A stretch of 64,000 nt of DNA, taken from the NCBI RefSeq assembly GCF_030345695.1, contig NZ_JAUASV010000004.1, positions 62,001-126,000 on the forward strand, read 5' to 3'. Shown in pieces: positions 53,349 to 60,781 of the stretch. Each line of letters begins with the position of its first letter. The first letter of the stretch is position 1. A program made the translations under genes and the position numbers. The stretch is from Galbitalea sp. SE-J8 (GTDB lineage: Bacteria > Actinomycetota > Actinomycetes > Actinomycetales > Microbacteriaceae). Below the pieces are notes generated by a model. The model worked only from the letters and a program-made list of their open reading frames with translations, was not told where the DNA came from and did not search any database.

Positions 53349-53890
53349 GCGAGCCCCAGGTCGGCGAGCCCGACGGCCGCGAAATACGGGTATCCCGCGG
53401 CCTCGATGGTCTCCTTGGCGCCGGTCGCGCGGTCGACGATGACGGCGACGCCCGCGACGATCGCGCCGACCTTCTCGAGCGCCTCGATCGCCTTGAGCGG
53501 GGAGCCGCCCGTGGTCGACGTGTCCTCGAGCACGATGACGCGCTTGCCGGCGAGGTCGGGTCCCTCGACCTGGCGTCCGCGACCGTGGTCCTTCGGCTCC
53601 TTGCGCACGACGAACGCATCGTAGCCGTAGCCGAGCGCGGCGCCCTGGTGCAGCACGGCGGTGGCGACCGGGTCGGCGCCCATGGTGAGGCCGCCGACGG
53701 CCGCGACGTCCGGGATGTCCTTGATCAGGTCGACCATGACGCGGCCGATGAGCGGGGCGACGCGGTGGTCGAGGCTCACGCGGCGCATGTCGACGTAGTA
53801 GGTCGCCTTCTTGCCGCTCGTCAGGGTGAAGTCGCCGTGGAAGACGGCATCGGCCTTGATGAACTCGATCAGCTGCTCGCGGTCGGACAC
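53345..53890 (-). CDS. pyrE: Orotate phosphoribosyltransferase
   Basis: A 181-residue enzyme that makes orotidine 5'-phosphate from orotate and PRPP in pyrimidine synthesis. HGDFTLTSGKKATYYVDMRRVSLD at the N-terminus and the PRPP loop VIVLEDTSTTGGS are diagnostic. GTG 53890 is chosen because the fold begins there and TAGCCT is seven bases upstream. It is translationally coupled to the proline-rich membrane protein gene downstream. Confidence 0.95.
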   Translation of the reverse strand: MSDREQLIEFIKADAVFHGDFTLTSGKKATYYVDMRRVSLDHRVAPLIGRVMVDLIKDIPDVAAVGGLTMGADPVATAVLHQGAALGYGYDAFVVRKEPKDHGRGRQVEGPDLAGKRVIVLEDTSTTGGSPLKAIEALEKVGAIVAGVAVIVDRATGAKETIEAAGYPYFAAVGLADLGLA

Positions 53891-53897
53891 GCGCGCC

Positions 53898-53903
53898 AGG
53901 CTA
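53898..53903 (-). promoter_or_regulatory. -10 hexamer TAGCCT of pyrE
   Basis: The spacer to GTG 53890 is seven bases. Confidence 0.45.
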
Positions 53904-53920
53904 CCCGACCGCCCTCCCCG

Positions 53921-54044
53921 CCGAAAACGCCGCCCGCGTCCCGAAAACGCCGCCCGCGTCCCGAAAACGAAGGAGAAGCGGATGCCGCGGGCCCGACACG
54001 CCGCGACGGGGCCGCGCACCGCATCCGTTCTCCTTCGTTTTCGG
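53921..54044. repeat. Tandem 20 bp units leading into a long inverted repeat
   Basis: The 20-base unit CCGAAAACGCCGCCCGCGTC occurs at 53921 and 53941. A third CCGAAAACG at 53961 begins the left arm CCGAAAACGAAGGAGAA (53961-53977), which pairs with 54028-54044. After one unpaired G, the seven bases CGGATGC pair with GCATCCG (54021-54027). The 35-base centre is GC-rich. It lies in the divergent gap between pyrE and exonuclease III. Confidence 0.75.
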
Positions 54045-54089
54045 TGGGGCACGGGGACGCCTCCCGCATCGCCGGTCGCCGCTCGCCGC

Positions 54090-54095
54090 TAGCGT
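54090..54095 (+). promoter_or_regulatory. -10 hexamer TAGCGT of the exonuclease III gene
   Basis: Seven bases separate the hexamer from ATG 54103. Confidence 0.45.
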
Positions 54096-54102
54096 TGAGC
54101 CC

Positions 54103-54948
54103 ATGCGCGTCGCGACCTGGAACGTCAACTCGATCCGTGCCCGCGTGACCCGCACCGTCGACTGGCTCGTGCGCGAGGACGTCGACGTGCTCGGCATGCA
54201 GGAGATCAAGTGCAAACCCGAGCAGTTCCCGGTCTCCGCGTTCGAGGACGCCGGCTACGAGCTCGTCATCGAGGGCCACAGCCAGTGGAACGGCGTCGCG
54301 TTCGCGAGCCGCCTGCCGATGACGGAGGTCGAGACGCACTTCGCCGGGCAGCCGGGCTTCCTCAAGGGGCACGAGGGACCCGACCTGCCGATCGAGGCGC
54401 GCGCGCTCGGCGTGACGGTCGGCGGCATCCGGCTGTGGTCGCTCTACGTGCCCAACGGGCGGGCGCTCGACGACCCGCACTACGTCTACAAGCTCGACTG
54501 GCTCGCCGCGCTGCGCGCCGAGAGCGAGCGCTGGATGGCGGCGCACCCCGGCGCGCCCCTCGCGCTCATGGGCGATTGGAACATCGCGCCGACGGATGCC
54601 GACAACGGCGACCCGACCGTCATCGAGGGCGTCACGACCCACGTCTCACCGGCGGAGCGCGCCGTGTTCGCGTCGTTCGGCGACATCGGCCTGACGGATG
54701 TCGTGCGCCCGCTCGTGCCCACCGGCTACACCTACTGGGACTACAAGCAGCTGCGCTTCCCCCGCAACGAGGGGCTGCGCATCGACTTCGTGGTCGGCAA
54801 CGGTCCGTTCGCCGACCTCGTGACGGATGCCGCCATCCACCGCGAGGAGCGCAAGGGAGAGGCGCCGAGCGACCATGTGCCGGTCGTCGTCGACCTGCTC
54901 GACGACGCTCTCGCCGAGGGTGACGACGACCGGCCGATGATCTTCTAG
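54103..54948 (+). CDS. xth: Exodeoxyribonuclease III (AP endonuclease)
   Basis: A 281-residue enzyme of the exonuclease III/EEP family that cuts at abasic sites and removes 3' nucleotides in base-excision repair. RVATWNVNSIRAR, LGMQEIKC (metal Glu), LMGDWNIAPTD and SDHVPVVVDL (catalytic Asp-His) are present in the right order. The length is normal. Confidence 0.94.
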   Translation: MRVATWNVNSIRARVTRTVDWLVREDVDVLGMQEIKCKPEQFPVSAFEDAGYELVIEGHSQWNGVAFASRLPMTEVETHFAGQPGFLKGHEGPDLPIEARALGVTVGGIRLWSLYVPNGRALDDPHYVYKLDWLAALRAESERWMAAHPGAPLALMGDWNIAPTDADNGDPTVIEGVTTHVSPAERAVFASFGDIGLTDVVRPLVPTGYTYWDYKQLRFPRNEGLRIDFVVGNGPFADLVTDAAIHREERKGEAPSDHVPVVVDLLDDALAEGDDDRPMIF

Positions 54949-54956
54949 GTCCGGTG

Positions 54957-55192
54957 GAGCCCCGCCCGAGCACGGTGAAGGCGCGCTTCGACGACAGGCT
55001 GCGTCCGCGCGACGACGGGACACAGCCGAGCTCGTCAGCCGTCGCACGCACGCGCCGTCGGGTGCTGTCCAACACACCGGCCCGATCGTTCAGGGCTGCC
55101 GGCGCCGAACTGATCGCGACGCCGGCCCGTTCGGCCACGTCGACGATCGTGACGGGTCTGGTCGTCCCCGCACCCTTCCGCCGGGCGGGCAT
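54957..55192 (-). pseudogene. LacI-family regulator remnant (DNA-binding head only)
   Basis: Read on the minus strand from the ATG at 55192 the frame gives RPVTIVDVAERAGVAISSA, an N-terminal LacI helix-turn-helix, then RRRVRATADELGCVPSSRGR and the SLSSKRAFTVL hinge. The similarity ends after about 75 residues, where the frame runs into the end of the exonuclease gene. No effector domain remains in any frame nearby. It follows the AEC transporter gene on the same strand. Confidence 0.65.
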
Positions 55193-55199
55193 CGACCGA

Positions 55200-56120
55200 C
55201 TACGCGAGCAGCGCCGCCGCGAGCACGAGGATCGGCACCGAGCCGATCGTCGTGACGAGCACCGTGTCGCGCACGACCACGAGCCCTCGGCCGTAGCGCT
55301 GCGCGAACACGAACACGTTCTGCGCGCTCGGGAGGCCGGCGAGCAGCACGACCGCGAAGAGCTCCTGCCGCTCCAGGTGGAACACGAGCGCCCCGAGCAC
55401 CCAGGCGAGCACCGGCATCACCACGAGCTTCAGGAACGAGGCGATCGCGACATCCGTTCTCCCGGTGCCGGGACGCAACGGGCGCTGGCCGCGCAGCGAG
55501 ATGCCGAATCCGATGAGCACGAGCGGCACGGCCGCGCCGCCGATGATCGCGAACGGCTGCAGCACGGCATCCGGAACCGGGAGGTCGAACACCGAGATGA
55601 GCACGCCGACGACGGATGCGAGGAACAGCGGATTGACGAAAGGCCTGGTGATCGCGCGGCGCAGCGACCGCCGCTCGCCGGTGATGGTGTCGAGAGCCGC
55701 GAGCAGGAGCGGCTGGAAGATCACGAGCTGGAACAGCATCACGGGCACCGAGTACGCGGCGTTGCCGAGCACGTAGGCCGCGACCGGGAGCCCGATGTTG
55801 CCCGCGTTCTCGTACGCCGCGGCCGCTCCGGCGAGCAGCGCCTCCGGTGCACGGCGGCGGAACACGAGCGTGAGCGCGAGCACCGCCGCCGCGAACGCGA
55901 CGATGGCCGCGACGCTCGTGATGACGAACAGTGCCGAGAACAGCCGGTGCACATCGGCGTCCGCGAGCACTGTCACGAGCAGGCACGGGTTGAGCACGAA
56001 GAACACGAGCCGGCTGATCGCCTGTGGCCCGTGCGCCCCGATCAGCTCGAACCGCCCGACGAGGTACCCGACGAGGATGACGACGCCGATGATCGCGAAC
56101 CCCGTGAGTACCCCCGCCAC
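55200..56120 (-). CDS. AEC-family transporter (auxin efflux carrier-like)
   Basis: A 306-residue protein with about ten membrane spans of the AEC/BASS-like fold: VLTGFAIIGVVILVGYLVGR at the start, NPCLLVTVLADADV, AYENAGNIGLPVAAYVLGN (the conserved GNxGLP crossover) and AGLPSAQNVFVFAQRYG. Bacterial members export organic acids or similar anions. GTG 56120 follows AGGATGGAGG. Downstream on the same strand lies the LacI remnant. Confidence 0.88.
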   Translation of the reverse strand: MAGVLTGFAIIGVVILVGYLVGRFELIGAHGPQAISRLVFFVLNPCLLVTVLADADVHRLFSALFVITSVAAIVAFAAAVLALTLVFRRRAPEALLAGAAAAYENAGNIGLPVAAYVLGNAAYSVPVMLFQLVIFQPLLLAALDTITGERRSLRRAITRPFVNPLFLASVVGVLISVFDLPVPDAVLQPFAIIGGAAVPLVLIGFGISLRGQRPLRPGTGRTDVAIASFLKLVVMPVLAWVLGALVFHLERQELFAVVLLAGLPSAQNVFVFAQRYGRGLVVVRDTVLVTTIGSVPILVLAAALLA

Positions 56121-56169
56121 GCCTCCATCCTCCCGCGCCCGGCGTGCCGAATGCGCCCGGATGACACCC

Positions 56170-56820
56170 CGCCGGTCGAGGAGCGCGGCACCCCGGCCCG
56201 CCGGACGAGGAGCGCGCGGCGTCCCTCCGCTGGTCGAGGAGCGCGCGACGTCCCTCCGCTGATCGAGGAGCGCGCGACGCAGTCGCCCGCGTCTCGAGAC
56301 CACAACAACCCCACGCCAGCGCATGGTCTCGAGACGCCGACTCGCTCCGCTCGCGGACTCCTCGACCACCGGCCAAACCGATCAACGCAGCGCGGCACCC
56401 CGGCCCGCCGGTCGAGGAGCGCGCGGCGTCCCTCCGCTGGTCGAGGAGCGCGCGACGCAGTCGCCCGCGTCTCGAGACCACAACAACCCCACGCCAGCGC
56501 ATGGTCTCGAGACGCCGACTCGCTCCGCTCGCGGGCTCCTCGACCACCGGCCAAACCGATCAACGGAGCGCGGCACCCCGCCGGACGAGGAGCCCGGCAC
56601 CCCGGCCCGCCGGTCGAGGAGCGCGCGGCGTCCCTCCGCTGGTCGAGGAGCGCGCGACGCAGTCGACCGCGTCTCGAGACCACAACATCCCCACGCCAGC
56701 GGATGGTCTCGAGACGCCGACTCGCTCCGCTCGCGGGCTCCTCGACCACCGGCCAAACTGATCAACGCAGCGCGGCACCCGCCGACTCGCTCCGCTCGCG
56801 GGCTCCTCGACCAGCGGCCG
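56170..56820. repeat. Tandem palindromic repeat cluster, three main units
   Basis: The 706-base gap between the AEC and AlkD-like genes is almost filled by repeats. Each unit reads GGTCGAGGAG ... CGTCTCGAGACC ... GGTCTCGAGACG ... CTCCTCGACC, so it is a nested inverted repeat of roughly 130-140 bases. GGTCTCGAGACG occurs at 56325, 56503 and 56705, giving spacings of 178 and 202 bases. The 24-base difference comes from an extra CCGGACGAGGAGCCCGG stretch. Partial units stand at both ends. No gene is present; this repeat type is, to my knowledge, common in Microbacteriaceae. Confidence 0.85.
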
Positions 56821-56826
56821 AGTCCG

Positions 56827-57543
56827 TCAGCGCTGCGCGCGGTAGCGGGCGCGGTCCTCTGGCGGCAGGTGCTCGGTGGCGTAGGAGAGCGTCGTGCGTC
56901 CCATCGCGGCCGCGTGCGCGTCGAGGAAGGCGATCAGCTGCTCGCGCGAGACGCGCTTGCCGACCTCGCGCAGCATCCAGCCGACGGCCTTCTGGATGAG
57001 GTCGGTGCGTTCGCGCAGCATCCGTTCGGCGAGCTCGAGCGTCGTCGAGCCGTCGCCCGCCTTGATGAACGCGAACGTGGCGACGATCGCGATGCGGCGC
57101 TCCCAGAGGATGTCGCTCTTCGCGAGCGCGAACAGCGCGTTGCGCGGGCGCTCGAGCAGCCACTCGCCGAGGATGAACTCGGCCGAGGCGTCCACGAGGT
57201 CCCAGTTGTTCACCCGCTCGAGGCGCGCCGCGGTGAGGTACTGCTCGACGATGCGCTCGCGCGCCGGGTCGTCCGACGCCGCGCGGAACTGGAGCACGAG
57301 CACGAGCAGCGCGACCATGCGCTCCTCGTGGACCCCGCTCCACAGCAGCGCGTCGATGTCGCCGGGGTCGAGAGTCGCGAAGCGCCGCGCGATGCGCCGC
57401 GCCGCGGGCATGTCGACGCCGACGAACACGTCGCCCTCGCCGTACTCGCCGGGACCCGTCTTGAAGAACCGCGCGGCCGAGATGGCGCGGCCGTCGTCGG
57501 AGGCGTCCGCGACCGCCGCGCGGACCTCGTCGAGGCTGGGCAC
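56827..57543 (-). CDS. DNA alkylation repair protein (AlkD-like, HEAT repeats)
   Basis: A 238-residue all-helical protein of the AlkC/AlkD HEAT-repeat glycosylase family, which removes alkylated bases. FFKTGPGEYGEGDVFVGVDMPAAR is the typical N-terminal signature, NNWDLVDASAEFILG carries the conserved Trp-Asp, and AVGWMLREVGKR the C-terminal helix. The GTG start has TAGGCT seven bases upstream. It lies downstream of the repeat cluster on the opposite reading direction. Confidence 0.9.
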   Translation of the reverse strand: MPSLDEVRAAVADASDDGRAISAARFFKTGPGEYGEGDVFVGVDMPAARRIARRFATLDPGDIDALLWSGVHEERMVALLVLVLQFRAASDDPARERIVEQYLTAARLERVNNWDLVDASAEFILGEWLLERPRNALFALAKSDILWERRIAIVATFAFIKAGDGSTTLELAERMLRERTDLIQKAVGWMLREVGKRVSREQLIAFLDAHAAAMGRTTLSYATEHLPPEDRARYRAQR

Positions 57544-57550
57544 GACGCTC

Positions 57551-57556
57551 AGCCTA
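57551..57556 (-). promoter_or_regulatory. -10 hexamer TAGGCT of the AlkD-like gene
   Basis: Seven bases separate it from GTG 57543. It sits between that start and the GT39-like gene's stop. Confidence 0.45.
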
Positions 57557-57580
57557 GGATCAGTCGGCAACGCTCAGCAG

Positions 57581-59062
57581 TCAGGCGCGATCGAACCGCA
57601 GCACGGCGTCGCGCCCGTGGCGCGTCTCACCGCGGAGGCGGTATCCGGCGTCGCCGAGCGCCGCGAGGTCGCTCGCCTGCGGCCCGAGGTACGCGACGTA
57701 CCAGACGCGCGCGCCCCCCGACGCGAGGGACCGGCGCAGCGCGTCGCCCGCGAGGGCGGTGCCGCGCAGCCCGTCGCTGTCGCGGAAGTCCACGTCGACC
57801 CCGAGGTCGACGAGACCCTCGACATCACCCGGGTAGGCGTACCCGATCTCCCGCGGCAGGCGCCACGCCGGCGCCGCCTCGTCGTACAGGATGCCGTCGC
57901 CCGGCCGGGCGTCGCGGGCGAGCTGGGCGGCGACCGAGGCCCAGTCGCTGCCGTCCTTCGCGCCGGGCTGGCGCTCGGCGGCATCCGCCGGCACCGCCGC
58001 CGCCACGACGACCACGAGCAGCAGGACGCCCAACCACGCCCGCCGGGCGAGCACGCGATCGACGAGCCAGCCGACCGCGAGCGCGACGCCCGGGGCGGTG
58101 AACGTCAGATAGCGCGGCGTGAACACGGGCACCGCGAGCGTGAGCAGCAGAATCACGACGATCGGCACGACGACCCAGACCGCGGTGGCGATCCCGAGGG
58201 CGCGGGCGGCGTCGCCCGCCTCGGAAGCGGCGACCGCATCCGTCGCCCTCTGCGTAGCAGACCGAGAACGGATGCCGCGCGCGATCGCGAGCGCCGCAGC
58301 GGCGAGCAGCGCGCACCAGCCGACCACGGCCGGCAGCGGTCGCAGGAACCACGGCTCGACGAGCGCGTCGAGCACCGGCTCGCGCGAGCCGTTGACCCAG
58401 CCGATCTGGCCGCGCTGCGCGATCGCGACCACGACGACCGGCGCCGCGAGCAGCACGCCGAGCGCGGACCACGCCAGCACGCGAAGAGCGTGTCGGCGAC
58501 CGGCGAGCGCCGCCGCGACGATCAGCGGCACCGCGACGAGGAGCGCCGTGTACACGAACGCGAGCATCGACAGCGCGAGCACGACGACGTAGAGCACGAC
58601 CGATCGGCGGCGCGGCGCGGGACGCGCGATCCCGAGCGCGGCGACCACGAGCCACACGGCGAGCGCCGCGCTCAGCGCCGACGAGCGCGCCTCGGTCGCC
58701 GCCCACGACAGCCGCGGCAGGGAGACCACCACGACCGCGGCGAGCACGCCCCACCGCGTGCGGCCGGCGCGGCGTCCGAGCACGACGACCCCGGCCGCCG
58801 CGGCCCCGATCGCGAGGGCGCTGAGCGAGCGTGCGGCGAGCGGGTCGACCCCCGTGACCCCGAGCCAGAGGTGCAGCAGCGCGTAGTAGGCGCCGTGCAC
58901 GCCGTCGGCGTGCAGCAGCATCCGCGCGAGCGAGGGCCAGTCGCGCTGGGCCGACATGAGGCTCACCGCCTCGTCACCCCACGCCGAGGGCACCCCCGCG
59001 CCGACGAGCGAGATCGCCGCGGCCCCGACACCGAGCGGAGCGGCGAGCGCGGCGGTCCTCAC
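57581..59062 (-). CDS. Glycosyltransferase family 39-like integral membrane protein
   Basis: A 493-residue protein with about eleven membrane spans and a soluble C-terminal region of about 110 residues. The first outer loop has the GDEAVSLM acidic motif (Asp30-Glu31) of polyprenyl-phosphate-sugar-dependent glycosyltransferases, followed by HGAYYALLHLWLGVTG. It probably transfers mannose or another sugar to cell-envelope material, but donor and acceptor are not visible. The GTG start has TAGCGT six bases upstream. Confidence 0.8.
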   Translation of the reverse strand: MRTAALAAPLGVGAAAISLVGAGVPSAWGDEAVSLMSAQRDWPSLARMLLHADGVHGAYYALLHLWLGVTGVDPLAARSLSALAIGAAAAGVVVLGRRAGRTRWGVLAAVVVVSLPRLSWAATEARSSALSAALAVWLVVAALGIARPAPRRRSVVLYVVVLALSMLAFVYTALLVAVPLIVAAALAGRRHALRVLAWSALGVLLAAPVVVVAIAQRGQIGWVNGSREPVLDALVEPWFLRPLPAVVGWCALLAAAALAIARGIRSRSATQRATDAVAASEAGDAARALGIATAVWVVVPIVVILLLTLAVPVFTPRYLTFTAPGVALAVGWLVDRVLARRAWLGVLLLVVVVAAAVPADAAERQPGAKDGSDWASVAAQLARDARPGDGILYDEAAPAWRLPREIGYAYPGDVEGLVDLGVDVDFRDSDGLRGTALAGDALRRSLASGGARVWYVAYLGPQASDLAALGDAGYRLRGETRHGRDAVLRFDRA

Positions 59063-59068
59063 GCGCTC

Positions 59069-59074
59069 ACGCTA
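59069..59074 (-). promoter_or_regulatory. -10 hexamer TAGCGT of the GT39-like gene
   Basis: The spacer to GTG 59062 is six bases. Confidence 0.45.
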
Positions 59075-59210
59075 GGGCACCTGCCGGTTGCGGGGGGCGG
59101 GGCCGCGTGCGCGCAGGATCGGAGCGCGAAGGCGCACGCGCGTTCGAGACCCGGGGACCGCCCGCAGCAAACCCGCGCGCGGGCGCAACCAAACGCATCC
59201 GTTCTCTCTC

Positions 59211-59216
59211 TAGCGT
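59211..59216 (+). promoter_or_regulatory. -10 hexamer TAGCGT of the DUF6421 gene
   Basis: The same hexamer as in leaderless genes, but here 57 bases before the ATG, which has its own AAGGAGAAGG ribosome binding site. Confidence 0.45.
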
Positions 59217-59273
59217 GGAGGTGACGCCGGATTCCTGCACGCGTCGCCCTGCCCGACGAAGGAGAAGGCCGCC

Positions 59274-60704
59274 ATGACGCTCGCCGACACCGCCCGCGCC
59301 GGCGCCACCCCCGGCACCGCCGGCACCGCCGCCGCCGAGGCCACGCCCGCCGCCGAGCTCGCCGCCGACCCGGCCTGGGCGGCCCTGCGCGACGCCGCGA
59401 CGGCGATCGCGATCACGCAAATGCAGGATGGCAGCGTGCCGGATGCCGCGGGTCGCCCGGAACTCCGCGGTCACGTCGAGACGATCACCGCCTCGGTCCT
59501 GCATTTCCGTGATGCGCTGCCCCACGACGCGGCCTACCTCGACGCGCTCGTCGCCGATCTTCGGCGCTGGGCCGACGGGGGGTTCGGCGTGCCCGACTTC
59601 CACGACTCGCTCGTCGCGTTCCGCCCGGAGCTGCACCGGGTCGACGGACTCGCGCACCTCGTCGTGTTCCCGATGTACACGCAGAACGGCAGCCCCGACC
59701 GCCGCCTCGAGGCCCTTCTCGTCGAGGTGATCTGGCCCGCGTTCATCGCCGAGCTCGAGCAGACCTGCACGAACGCGCTGTTCGTGCCGATCCGCTTCGT
59801 CGACTTCACCGCCGGCTACGACACGAACTCGGCGGTGCTGTTCCCCGAGACGGTCGCTATGCGCGCGATCCCGACGTTCACGTGGGGCGCGATCTTCGCC
59901 GACCGCGAGGCAGCACGGTTCCGGCGCGTGGTGACCGCGGCATCCGGGATCACGAAGCTCGAGCTGCCGGATGACGCGCGCCGCCTGCTCGACGACCAGG
60001 CGACGGCCGAGGAGACCTTCGTGATGTGGGACCTCATCCACGACCGCACGCACATGCGCGGCGACCTGCCGTTCGACCCGTTCATGATCAAGCAGCGGAT
60101 GCCGTTCTTCCTCTACTCGCTCGAGGAGCTGCGCTGCGACCTCACCGCGTTCCGCGAGGCCGTGCGGCTCACTCGCGCCGAGGGCACCGACGAGGCTCCG
60201 ACGGGCTCGGCCGACGTGATGAGGGACCGCGCGCAGCTCGTGCAGTACGCGATCCTGTTCGACCGCATCTTCCGCTTCCCGCTCACGGGCAGCCGCATCC
60301 GCAACTACGACGGGCTCGGCGGTCAGCTGCTGTTCGCCTGGCTGCACCAGCGCCACGTGCTGCGCTGGACGGATGTCGCCCTCACCGTCGACTGGAACGC
60401 CCTGCCCGAGGCGGTCATCGCCCTGAGCGACGCGATCGACGAGCTGTACTGGCGCTCGATCGACCGGCCGAAGCTCGCGCACTGGCTCGCCGCGTACGAG
60501 CTCGTGCGCGGCACCCTCGCGCCGCATCCGGCGTCGCGCTGGGCGCGCGGACTGCCCGACGAGGTGCTCGCCGGACCGCCGAAGGGCTACACGGATGCCG
60601 TGCTCGACGACGAGTTCCCGCTGTCGATGTTCTACGAGGCGCTCGGCAAGAAGCTCGCGGGCGTCATCGAGTCGACCGCGGGGATCACGGGCGCGACCGC
60701 CTGA
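59274..60704 (+). CDS. DUF6421 family protein
   Basis: A 476-residue cytoplasmic protein matching the actinobacterial DUF6421 family, function unknown. After an Ala/Thr-rich N-terminus, characteristic stretches are DLRRWADGGFGVPDF, LVVFPMYTQNGSPDRR, MWDLIHDRTHMRGDLPFDPF (a His/Asp-rich patch that could bind metal) and GGQLLFAWLHQRHVL. The region of residues about 47-80 (59412-59513) coincides with an inverted repeat seen also between genes at 26.2 kb, an odd feature inside a coding sequence. AAGGAGAAGG precedes the ATG. Confidence 0.85.
   Translation: MTLADTARAGATPGTAGTAAAEATPAAELAADPAWAALRDAATAIAITQMQDGSVPDAAGRPELRGHVETITASVLHFRDALPHDAAYLDALVADLRRWADGGFGVPDFHDSLVAFRPELHRVDGLAHLVVFPMYTQNGSPDRRLEALLVEVIWPAFIAELEQTCTNALFVPIRFVDFTAGYDTNSAVLFPETVAMRAIPTFTWGAIFADREAARFRRVVTAASGITKLELPDDARRLLDDQATAEETFVMWDLIHDRTHMRGDLPFDPFMIKQRMPFFLYSLEELRCDLTAFREAVRLTRAEGTDEAPTGSADVMRDRAQLVQYAILFDRIFRFPLTGSRIRNYDGLGGQLLFAWLHQRHVLRWTDVALTVDWNALPEAVIALSDAIDELYWRSIDRPKLAHWLAAYELVRGTLAPHPASRWARGLPDEVLAGPPKGYTDAVLDDEFPLSMFYEALGKKLAGVIESTAGITGATA
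59412..59513. repeat. Long-loop inverted repeat, AAATGCAGGA family (copy 2, inside DUF6421)
   Basis: The left arm (59412-59428) is ATCACG, one unpaired C, then AAATGCAGGA. The right arm (59497-59513) is TCCTGCATTT, one unpaired C, then CGTGAT. The unpaired position next to the core is the same as in the intergenic copy at 26161-26278. The element is 102 bases long, exactly 34 codons, and keeps the frame open. Confidence 0.75.
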
Positions 60705-60769
60705 CGTGCGTCAGGCGTCCCCCGGCCGGGCTCCCCCGCGCGACGGAGGCGCACGGCATCCGTTGCTCC

Positions 60770-60775
60770 TAGCGT
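60770..60775 (+). promoter_or_regulatory. -10 hexamer TAGCGT of the histidine kinase gene
   Basis: Six bases separate the hexamer from ATG 60782. Confidence 0.45.
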
Positions 60776-60781
60776 GGGGGC

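Noticed and set aside
56170-56820. CRISPR array
   Set aside because: The repeats are long nested palindromes with near-identical intervening sequence, not short direct repeats with unique spacers, and no cas genes are present.
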